Assembly: GCA_964429675.1 (NCBI GenBank)
Contig: CAYSDF010000005.1
Location: 1-28,348, forward strand
Reading direction: 5' to 3'
DNA length: 28,348 nucleotides
Source: GWA2-44-9 sp964429675
GTDB taxonomy: Bacteria > Patescibacteriota > Minisyncoccia > 2-02-FULL-40-12 > GWA2-44-9
Positions 20,462 through 26,381 of the stretch are shown one piece after another. The notes beneath the pieces are model-generated. The model was not told where the DNA came from, did not search any database, and saw only the letters and a program-made list of their open reading frames with translations. The translations under genes were made by a program, and so were the position numbers. Position 1 is the stretch's first letter; every line of letters starts with the position of its first letter.

Positions 20462-21250
20462 TCACTGCCGGTCATCATCAAAGAACTCGTAGTAGGTTAA
20501 GATAGCGATCGCTAACAGTAACCACCATGAAATAATTTCTTCATATGGAACCACGTGGCCGAAGAAATTTATTATGCCTATATAATTATGGCCGGGGAAA
20601 ACCCAATCTCCCAATTCAAGCGCCGTATATTCAAAAAGCACATGCAGATAAAAGAAATAAGCGGCCGTCTTGATAAATTTTCCTAAAAGTCTCGGGAATG
20701 ACCATAAAAAGCCGGTAATCGGCAAGACTCCAAAAAAAATCATAACCCAGAAATATGCATATGGAATATAAAGAAGAGAGGGCTTTGCAGTCATCACGGT
20801 AAAAAATGTCAATGTCATAACTATAACGATATAAACCAGATATCTAAACATGCGGCTAACTGGTAGATGTCTCCCTTTTTCGAGAAAATGCTCATAGAAA
20901 ATGACTACCACGTATGCCTGCAAAAATGCCCAGATGAAGTCTTCGTAGGGCAAGATGCCGAATATCCGGCTAGAAAAAATTGTTGAATCCCACCATCCAT
21001 AGTCATGAGTAATTATATAATCCATGACTAGCATGAATGGGGGAGTGACTACTAAAGAAAATAAAGCTGTCCGACGTATGACACTGGGCGTACGGAAAGA
21101 AAACCATATAGATGGCAATCCAAAAAAAAGAAGCGTGCTTACGAGAAAATTAGTCCTAAATAAAAGAGCAATGGTAATTGCCACCACTGGTAAACTAACG
21201 AGCAAGACGAAATCTAATTTCTTTAAAAAATCTTGATTATAATTTTTCAT
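20462..21250 (-). CDS. Lycopene-cyclase-domain-like multi-pass membrane protein
   Basis: A 262-residue protein with about seven to eight transmembrane helices. I start at ATG 21250 (MKNYNQDF), which has GGAG seven bases upstream; a TTG at 21262 is the alternative. Two repeated motifs, LPYEDFIWAFLQ (first half) and VPYEEIISWWLL (second half), plus LGDWVFPGHNYIGI resemble the PxEE repeats of heterodimeric-type (CrtYcd / archaeal) lycopene cyclase domains, whose acidic residues do the cyclisation. That enzyme closes the ends of lycopene to beta-ionone rings. No other carotenoid gene is in the window, so the true substrate is uncertain, and some members of this fold have no known activity. Confidence 0.65.
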   Translation of the reverse strand: MKNYNQDFLKKLDFVLLVSLPVVAITIALLFRTNFLVSTLLFFGLPSIWFSFRTPSVIRRTALFSLVVTPPFMLVMDYIITHDYGWWDSTIFSSRIFGILPYEDFIWAFLQAYVVVIFYEHFLEKGRHLPVSRMFRYLVYIVIVMTLTFFTVMTAKPSLLYIPYAYFWVMIFFGVLPITGFLWSFPRLLGKFIKTAAYFFYLHVLFEYTALELGDWVFPGHNYIGIINFFGHVVPYEEIISWWLLLAIAILTYYEFFDDDRQ

Positions 21251-21262
21251 GATAAACTCCAA

Positions 21263-21500
21263 CTAGCGGTGTATTCTGAAATTAGCTCGAACGGAATTCG
21301 CTCCTCGTCCCGCTTCGCGGGACTCGGAATGGGCGGGCGGGCAATCCGTCAACTGACGGAGAATTCTGAAGCCGAGAGCATCAACAATTTCAAGTTTTTA
21401 ATGAGTTAAGTATAACTCATTTCAGTGAATTTTTCAATTTAAGATTATTGAAAAATTCACTGGCTTTGGCGGCAAATTCTCGCTCTTTGAATTATTAAAT
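21263..21500. repeat. Intergenic palindromes
   Basis: No gene seen. It holds TCCCGC-ttc-GCGGGA (21308-21322), CCGTCAACTGACGG (21346-21359, the reverse complement of the palindrome at 13784-13797) and a long hairpin AGTGAATTTTTCAAT/ATTGAAAAATTCACT (about 21424-21461). Confidence 0.7.
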
Positions 21501-21540
21501 TAAAAAGAAAAGCTCGCCCCAGAAAAGCGACGAGCTTTTC
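21501..21540 (-). terminator. Terminator of the small orphan gene
   Basis: AAAAGCTCG/CGAGCTTTT (21508-21516 with 21531-21539). On the minus strand the stem is followed by TTTCTTTTTA. Confidence 0.85.
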
Positions 21541-21552
21541 CTAGTAGCGAGC

Positions 21553-21912
21553 TTACGATTCCCAGATGATCAGATCGAGCACGTCGGGTGCGGGATGGCC
21601 GACCAGCGTCTCACGCTTGGTGCTGAAGATGATTCCGCGACGCAATTTACTCGAGTAAGCGAACTTGGTCGGAATCATCTTCCCCATCGGAGTTTCCACG
21701 CCTTGAGGCATGAAGTATCCGTTGAGATACCACTCTTCCACCGCTTTGCTGCCCTGCTTGGCTCCATCGATGAAAACATCGGCCGACCCCTTTCTTCCGT
21801 CTTCAGATTCGAATCTGAAGTTCAGAAGACGGAAAGTGTCGATGTCGAACACGGACGTCATCAGATGAAACCTCGATGGACCCCCCACGATCATTACTGT
21901 TTGGCTAGCCAT
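21553..21912 (-). CDS. Small orphan protein with strong ribosome site
   Basis: A 119-residue protein, not recognised. It has no membrane segment or signal peptide, and a mixed strand pattern (TVMIVGGPSRFHLMTSVFDID, FRFESEDGRKGSADVFID, GVETPMGKMIPTKFAYSSKL, RGIIFSTKRETL) suggests a small beta-rich domain. It stands apart from its neighbours: base composition is visibly more GC-rich, the ribosome site is close to ideal (AAGGAGG five bases before ATG), a terminator follows, and a structured leader of about 110 bases precedes. An overlapping frame on the plus strand (21595-21927) has no such signals and is rejected. These traits fit a well-expressed gene, possibly acquired. Confidence 0.75.
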   Translation of the reverse strand: MASQTVMIVGGPSRFHLMTSVFDIDTFRLLNFRFESEDGRKGSADVFIDGAKQGSKAVEEWYLNGYFMPQGVETPMGKMIPTKFAYSSKLRRGIIFSTKRETLVGHPAPDVLDLIIWES

Positions 21913-22070
21913 ACGGCCTCCTTGTGAATGAACAGTCCCTGATTGGCGCAGGAACTAGACGCCCTTATCTGCTTTCGCAGATGACCTGCCCATACGGGTT
22001 CAGGAATTACAGACTAGCTTAGCATATTAGGCCATAAAAGTCAATAGTCGGCAAGTTTGCCGACTATTGA
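21913..22070 (-). other. Structured leader and perfect palindrome upstream of the orphan gene
   Basis: Read on the minus strand: a perfect 14-bp inverted repeat (22041-22070, TCAATAGTCGGCAA/TTGCCGACTATTGA), a -35-like TTGACT (22044-22039) with only a weak -10 (about 22021-22016), then a leader with a hairpin ATCTGC-gaaa-GCAGAT (about 21967-21982) before the ribosome site. No known riboswitch class is recognised. Confidence 0.5.
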
Positions 22071-22173
22071 AGAAAAATCTTATGAAAAAATTTCTTTTGC
22101 CCTTCCAAAATATGGTTCGAGCCGATTTGTTCTCAGGTTCTTTGGCAGTTTTTAGTATAACACATTTTCCCAA

Positions 22174-22367
22174 TTGGCGGAGAGAGTGGGATTAGGTCAC
22201 AACTCAAATTTTCTTCCGAAAATTTGGTCGCGACCCCAGCTCGCGATATTTCTGGCCGGTTGCCAGAAATATAACGCTCCGCTTTTCGAATCCCAACGTA
22301 AATGCCTCAATGGCATTTACTCTCTCCCGATGGTTTTAAATATGCCTAATAGCATATTTAAAACCAT
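22174..22367. repeat. Nested palindromes built on tRNA-Ser 3'-end fragments
   Basis: TTGGCGGAGAGAGTGGGATT (22174-22193) copies the tRNA-Ser 3' end and is shared with 20372-20391. After a ~90-base insert with its own hairpins comes TTCGAATCCCA (22285-22295), an inverted T-arm copy. Next is a hairpin GTAAATGCC/GGCATTTAC (22298-22306 with 22312-22320), TCTCTCC (inverted acceptor copy) and a perfect 16-bp hairpin (22330-22345 with 22352-22367) just before the intact tRNA-Ser(ACT). The whole is a palindrome whose left arm repeats the tRNA 3' end inverted and has itself been interrupted. Confidence 0.75.
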
Positions 22368-22370
22368 TTG

Positions 22371-22457
22371 CGGAGAGAGTGGGATTCGAACCCACGGGGC
22401 CCTTTCGGACCCGGCGGTTTAGTAAACCGCTGCTTTAGACCGCTCAGCCATCTCTCC
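22371..22457 (-). tRNA. tRNA-Ser (anticodon ACT)
   Basis: On the minus strand an 87-base class II tRNA: acceptor GGAGAGA/TCTCTCC, discriminator G, D-arm GGCTGAGCGGTCTAAAGC, anticodon arm GCGGT-TTACTAA-ACCGC, long variable arm (GGGTCCGAAAGGGCCC) and T-arm GTGGG-TTCGAAT-CCCAC. The anticodon reads ACT, which would decode AGU, and is very unusual for bacteria, where Ser AGY is read by GCT; a GCT tRNA-Ser already exists at 17818-17906. The fold shows no other defect. Confidence 0.88.
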
Positions 22458-22465
22458 GTTTTTAA

Positions 22466-22571
22466 CCTTAGACCACCCACCGCCCTTGGCGGGGCCCCGT
22501 CACCGCTGGAAGCGGGATCCCGCCAAAGGCGGTGACTAGCTTTCGACTTAGCGGTGGTCAGCCATCTCTCC
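22466..22571 (-). repeat. Split partial copy of tRNA-Ser(ACT) 5' end with 81-bp palindromic element (copy B)
   Basis: CCTTAGACCAC (22466-22476) resembles the tRNA from position 15 on, and TCAGCCATCTCTCC (22558-22571) is a perfect copy of positions 14 to 1. The 81-base insert (22477-22557) is the reverse complement of copy A at 18169-18249 with some changes. Both begin CCACCGC and end GCGGTGG. No GIY-YIG gene is present here; only about nine bases separate the fragment from the intact tRNA. Confidence 0.85.
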
Positions 22572-22670
22572 ATGAGAAAAAGTTGTATTACCCTCTTGCG
22601 ATTATGCCTAGATAATCCATATTTCACTTAAACCTGGCCACGTTATCACCAAGACAAAAACGTTCCGACT

Positions 22671-22742
22671 TTCAAATCCCACCGCCCACTCCTCAATGAT
22701 GCTCCACGCGGACAGCCGTCAGGCTGTCCTTGCGGATCATTG
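22671..22742. repeat. Palindromic block at the 3' end of tRNA-Ser(TGA)
   Basis: TTCAAATCCCACCGCC (from 22671) is an inverted, diverged copy of the tRNA 3' end. It is followed by a 49-base palindrome (22694-22742, arms CAATGAT/ATCATTG and GGACAGCC/GGCTGTCC) that abuts the discriminator base. It is a clear relative of 17770-17817. Confidence 0.78.
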
Positions 22743-22829
22743 CGGTGAGGGTGGGATTCGAACCCACGGTACAGTTTCCCGTACAAAGGTTTTCAAGACC
22801 TTCGCCTTAAACCACTCGGCCACCTCACC
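22743..22829 (-). tRNA. tRNA-Ser (anticodon TGA)
   Basis: On the minus strand an 87-base class II tRNA: acceptor GGTGAGG/CCTCACC, discriminator G, D-arm GGCCGAGTGGTTTAAGGC, anticodon arm AAGGT-CTTGAAA-ACCTT (anticodon TGA, reading UCA and relatives), long variable arm (GTACGGGAAACTGTAC) and T-arm GTGGG-TTCGAAT-CCCAC. No CCA is encoded. Confidence 0.96.
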
Positions 22830-22889
22830 AAAGCATGTCCAAATTCACTACATTTTAACACAAAAATCAGCCCTTCGGCAAGCTCAAGA

Positions 22890-23627
22890 CTAGCCTCTTG
22901 CAATAACCAGCGCCATCACTTTTGTGACGCCTTTTTCCTTCAGTATTCTGGCTGCTTCATTCAAGGTCGCACCGGTTGTACAGACATCATCAATAAGCAA
23001 CGCGGTTTTATCTTTTATGACCTCCGAATCGGAAATATAGAAAATATCATTCACATTTTTTAGTCTTTCTTCTCTGTCTTGAATCTCAGCTTGTGGCTTT
23101 GATTTCTTACTACGATATAAAATATCTGAGCAAACAGACATCTGAAAATTATCTGCAATCAATTCGGCCATGAGCTCGGCCTGGTTAAATCCTCGCCAGT
23201 TATATCTAGTCCGATGGAGCGGAATTGGTATTACTAACGGCCTGTCTTGAAAAATATTAAATCCTTTTTCGGTATTGAGCCATTTAAGATATTTCTTGAC
23301 CAATACCAAGAGGGGATAGATGAGCTCATTGATAAACCTATATTTAATCAGCTTCAGGGCCTTTGCTAGTTTAAAATCTTTATAGTCGGCCACTACTAGT
23401 AGCTGATCGACCTGATTTGTGCCTTTGCAGAAATAACAAGTTTTGCCTAACGGGACATTCTTTTTGCATCCGATACACTCAAAAGAATGATTAACGGCTA
23501 TTGATCTAAGGCACTTACCGCACATATAGCCCTTGAATTTATCATCAGGAAATCTCCTGCATTCTATGCATCTTATAGGTAAGACTAGGCCCATCAACCA
23601 ATTAATACTATCTGTAATGTAATTCAT
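22890..23627 (-). CDS. comF: ComF family phosphoribosyltransferase-like protein
   Basis: A 245-residue protein with an N-terminal zinc ribbon (Cys pairs in RCIECRR, MCGKCLR, CIGCKK and CYFCKG) and a C-terminal phosphoribosyltransferase fold whose PRPP loop reads LLIDDVCTTGATL. The segments PLVIPIPLHRTRYNWRGFNQ and KPQAEIQDREERLKNV are diagnostic of ComF. In competent bacteria ComF helps bring in single-stranded DNA after it crosses the membrane. That fits the divergently transcribed type IV pilus operon starting 62 bases away, since such pili capture DNA in many species. A shared role in DNA uptake is an inference. Confidence 0.92.
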   Translation of the reverse strand: MNYITDSINWLMGLVLPIRCIECRRFPDDKFKGYMCGKCLRSIAVNHSFECIGCKKNVPLGKTCYFCKGTNQVDQLLVVADYKDFKLAKALKLIKYRFINELIYPLLVLVKKYLKWLNTEKGFNIFQDRPLVIPIPLHRTRYNWRGFNQAELMAELIADNFQMSVCSDILYRSKKSKPQAEIQDREERLKNVNDIFYISDSEVIKDKTALLIDDVCTTGATLNEAARILKEKGVTKVMALVIARG

Positions 23628-23653
23628 TATTTAGTGGCACAGATACTTTATGG

Positions 23654-23659
23654 TATAAT
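23654..23659 (+). promoter_or_regulatory. -10 element of the pilus operon promoter
   Basis: A perfect TATAAT preceded by TGG, 30 bases before the pilM start. The -35 region (about 23631-23636, TTAGTG) is weak, so the TG-extended -10 may carry recognition. Confidence 0.6.
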
Positions 23660-23689
23660 TATGAGGAATACCAGCTTTAGAATATAATA

Positions 23690-24814
23690 ATGAGTTTGAA
23701 TCCTTTTAAATCAAAAAGCAAGCTTGGTATAGATATCGGAACTTCGTCCATCAAAATAGTAGAGCTCGAAAAAGAGGGCGGCCGTTTTAAGTTGGTGAAC
23801 TACGGAATCTTCGAGCTAAAGAGTGTCAGCGTCGATACAAAAAGCACCCGACCAGAAGATCAGCTTGCCAAAGATAGAAGTATTTCCAAATTGCCCGATG
23901 AAGAGGTGATCTGGGGCATAAAAGAGATACTAAACAAGTCGGGTATTAAGTCGCGAGATGTAGTAGCTTCCATACCTTCCTTCTCAACATTTGCCACAGT
24001 CATTGATATGCCCTATCTGTCCGGAGAAGATCTTGCCAGAGCAATTTCTTTCGAGGCAAAGAAGTATATACCTATCCCAATTGCAGATGTAGTGCTCGAT
24101 TGGTCAATTATAGAAGTCGTAGGCCAAAGTAGCTTTACCTCACCAGAAGATAAGGGACAAAGCAAGGTTAAACCAAAACCAACATCAGTAGAAGTTTTCT
24201 TGGCCGCCGTCTCTAAGGAGGAAACTGTGAAATATCAAAATATGATGAAGGGGGCTGGCCTTAACTTGCGAGCACTGGAACTTGAGAACACCGCCCTTAT
24301 AAGGGCGCTACTGGGAAATGATCTTAGTCCTGTTGCCATAGTTAATATCGGAGGACGGAGTACCTCGATAACTATAGTAAACAAGGGCTATGAAAGAATA
24401 AGCCATAATTATGAGATAGGTGGTTTTGAAATTACAAAATCTATAGCGAGGTCCCTGAATATAAGCATAGAAAAGGCTGACGAGCTAAAAATGAAGTTTG
24501 GCCTCAAAGAAGGAGATGAGAATGTAATCAACGAGTCGATGGTTTCGCTCATAGATATGATGGCTTTTGAAACAAGGAGGACCATTACAAACTACGAGGA
24601 GGCCAAGGGTCAGACTATTTCAAAAATAATGCTTATAGGCGGAGTAGCTAATATCCCTTATTTTATTGAGTATTTCAAAAAGAAACTAGGCAGAGAAGTA
24701 TCGCCCGGCAATCCATTCTCAAGATTAATATATCCCCCCGAACTAGGCCCAGCCTTACAGGGACTAGGGAATATGCTATCGGCTGCTATCGGCCTTTCTA
24801 TGCGAGAAATATAG
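23690..24814 (+). CDS. pilM: Type IV pilus assembly protein PilM
   Basis: A 374-residue cytoplasmic actin-like ATPase. The N-terminal phosphate-binding loop reads LGIDIGTSSIKIVEL (12-26), the second is VAIVNIGGRSTSITIV, and an adenosine-loop pattern occurs at IMLIGGVANIPYF. PilM binds the N-terminal tail of PilN and links the inner-membrane platform to the motor. Here pilN follows 85 bases later. A short charged insertion (STRPEDQLAKDRS and SFTSPEDKGQSKVKPKP) enlarges two loops. It opens the operon pilM-N-O-small-B-T. Confidence is high. Confidence 0.93.
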   Translation: MSLNPFKSKSKLGIDIGTSSIKIVELEKEGGRFKLVNYGIFELKSVSVDTKSTRPEDQLAKDRSISKLPDEEVIWGIKEILNKSGIKSRDVVASIPSFSTFATVIDMPYLSGEDLARAISFEAKKYIPIPIADVVLDWSIIEVVGQSSFTSPEDKGQSKVKPKPTSVEVFLAAVSKEETVKYQNMMKGAGLNLRALELENTALIRALLGNDLSPVAIVNIGGRSTSITIVNKGYERISHNYEIGGFEITKSIARSLNISIEKADELKMKFGLKEGDENVINESMVSLIDMMAFETRRTITNYEEAKGQTISKIMLIGGVANIPYFIEYFKKKLGREVSPGNPFSRLIYPPELGPALQGLGNMLSAAIGLSMREI

Positions 24815-24865
24815 GAGCTGTGCCAATATAGCTAAATTGTTGATTACCTTTCTCTTTAGACGTGG

Positions 24866-24871
24866 TACAAT
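24866..24871 (+). promoter_or_regulatory. Possible internal promoter before pilN
   Basis: TGGTACAAT, an extended -10, lies 28 bases before the pilN start in the 85-base gap after pilM. No good -35 is spaced correctly (TTGATT is 20 bases away), so this is tentative. Confidence 0.4.
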
Positions 24872-24899
24872 ACGACTAGAAGTTCTTAATTAGTCAATA

Positions 24900-25457
24900 A
24901 TGGCTGACGTAGGAGGCATACAATTACTCCCGGAGACAAGGAGAGAACTAAAAGTCAAGAACCGCGGAGTAAATAAATTTTTTTATTCAAGTATTGCTAT
25001 CGTATCAATAGTAGCCGCTTTGAGTTTGGGTCTGATTTTTTATAGAATGTCTCTCGAAAAGCAGATAGACAGCCTAAACCAACAATTATCAGACCTTGAG
25101 CAGCAAAGAGATAAAAAAGGAGAAGCATCTTTAAAGGTTCTGGCGGCACAATTTGGAACTATTACCGACTTAATCAAAAATCACATAATTACTACTCAGG
25201 CCCTAGACAAGCTAAATGGGCTTATGGATGACAAGGTTCAGGTTATCAATTTTTCCGTTTCTGTATTCACTGAAAAACTAGGTATGAAGATGCGGGCTTT
25301 AAATTATGCTGCCGTTGCCCGACAATTGGCATCTTTCCTATCCGGCGATTTTGTAAAAGACGTATCACTGGGAACCATGGGCCTGGATACAAAAGGCAAC
25401 ATTGAATTCACGCTTGAGCTTACGATAGATAAATCCAAGCTTTTCTTAAAACAATAA
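24900..25457 (+). CDS. pilN: PilN-like type IV pilus inner-membrane protein
   Basis: A 185-residue protein with a short cytoplasmic N-terminus containing GGIQLLPETRRELK (the INLLP-type segment through which PilN binds PilM), one transmembrane helix (about 28-48), a periplasm-side coiled coil (about 52-75, LEKQIDSLNQQLSDLEQQRDK) and a small alpha/beta domain. PilN and PilO form the heterodimer aligning the pilus machinery. Its stop and the pilO start share a base (TAATG), implying coupled synthesis. Confidence 0.85.
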   Translation: MADVGGIQLLPETRRELKVKNRGVNKFFYSSIAIVSIVAALSLGLIFYRMSLEKQIDSLNQQLSDLEQQRDKKGEASLKVLAAQFGTITDLIKNHIITTQALDKLNGLMDDKVQVINFSVSVFTEKLGMKMRALNYAAVARQLASFLSGDFVKDVSLGTMGLDTKGNIEFTLELTIDKSKLFLKQ

Positions 25458-26080
25458 TGATGTCCATTCCTAAAAACTTAACCGCAGCTATTATAATTAG
25501 CATTGCCTCTTTTGTTTTTTGGGCTTTGGTCTTGCCTTCTTACAATTCCTTACCAGTTCTTCAAGCTGCCATAAAAGAGCGGGGGGATCTACTAGCATCC
25601 AGACAAGCGACACTGAGCAGAATATCCTCCTTGATTGGAGAATATCAAAAGAGAACAGAAGATCTACAAAAAATATCTACTATTGTTCCCGAGAAACCAA
25701 ATACAGCTGAGCTTATCACCGCCCTGGATGATGTCACAACTAAAAGCGGGCTCCAGCTGCAATCTTTGACTTTGAATGTTGAGGGTGGCGATGTGAGCAC
25801 CAACACTACTTCCAACTATAACACTCTTTCGATTGAAACAGACATGACTGGTGACTATAATGCTGCATTTGCCTTTTTGGCTAACCTGGAAAAAAGTTTA
25901 CGCTTGATTGATATGACGACATTCAGCATAGTCTCACCCCAGGATGCCAAGGGAATTACTAGCCTTAAGTTTTCTATTAAAGCAAATGCTTATTTTCTAA
26001 AGAGCGCCGAAGAAATTGCTAAAGCCAATGCCCAGAACCAGAAAAATAAAAATGCCCAAAGCATAATAAACAGTCAATAA
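25457..26080 (+). CDS. pilO: PilO-like type IV pilus inner-membrane protein
   Basis: A 207-residue protein with one transmembrane helix (about 9-27), a coiled coil (about 35-72) and a ferredoxin-like domain (LITALDDVTTKSGLQLQSLTLN, DMTGDYNAAFAFLANLEKSLRLIDMTTFSI). The segment GDYNAAFAFLANLEKSLR is characteristic of PilO. It pairs with the preceding PilN. A Lys/Asn/Gln-rich tail ends the protein. Confidence 0.88.
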   Translation: MMSIPKNLTAAIIISIASFVFWALVLPSYNSLPVLQAAIKERGDLLASRQATLSRISSLIGEYQKRTEDLQKISTIVPEKPNTAELITALDDVTTKSGLQLQSLTLNVEGGDVSTNTTSNYNTLSIETDMTGDYNAAFAFLANLEKSLRLIDMTTFSIVSPQDAKGITSLKFSIKANAYFLKSAEEIAKANAQNQKNKNAQSIINSQ

Positions 26081-26097
26081 ATTTTAGGCTACTAAAT

Positions 26098-26361
26098 ATG
26101 GCACAAAGTAAAATTATACTAGCATTGATAATAATCATGGGAATCGGCATCGGATATTTTTACTATACAAGCGTATCTGGAGAACCGGCCATACCTCCAA
26201 TACCGAACAGTGCGAGTCGCGATAGCATCGATGATTTATCGGCTCTTAATTTAGATTTTTCTATACTTGATGATGAGGCCTATAAATCACTGCAGCAGTT
26301 CGGCCAATCACCAGTTACTCCAGGAGTTACTGGTGCCAAAAATATGTTTTCCCCATTTTAA
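26098..26361 (+). CDS. Small membrane-anchored pilus-operon protein
   Basis: An 87-residue protein with a single N-terminal transmembrane helix (about 6-25) and a short exported segment ending SPVTPGVTGAKNMFSPF. The terminal NxFxPF pattern recalls the GRxNPF-type motif of pilus and secretion platform proteins (PilP/GspC-like), but the protein is far shorter than PilP (about 170). It lies between pilO and pilB, the place PilP occupies in other species, so a minimal platform subunit is plausible. The function is not established. Confidence 0.7.
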   Translation: MAQSKIILALIIIMGIGIGYFYYTSVSGEPAIPPIPNSASRDSIDDLSALNLDFSILDDEAYKSLQQFGQSPVTPGVTGAKNMFSPF

Positions 26362-26381
26362 ATTCTTAACTTTAAATAAAT

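Noticed and set aside
21595..21927. 110-codon plus-strand frame antisense to the orphan gene
   Set aside because: The minus-strand frame has an ideal ribosome site and terminator; the plus-strand one has neither.
16543..22829. CRISPR array suggested by multiple related repeats
   Set aside because: Repeats are few, palindromic, tied to tRNA ends and unequally spaced; no cas genes are present.
22174..22893. Several open frames of 65-89 codons on both strands
   Set aside because: They overlap intact tRNA-Ser genes and palindromes; translations such as ESGIRTHGALSD are typical read-through of tRNA-Ser T-arms.
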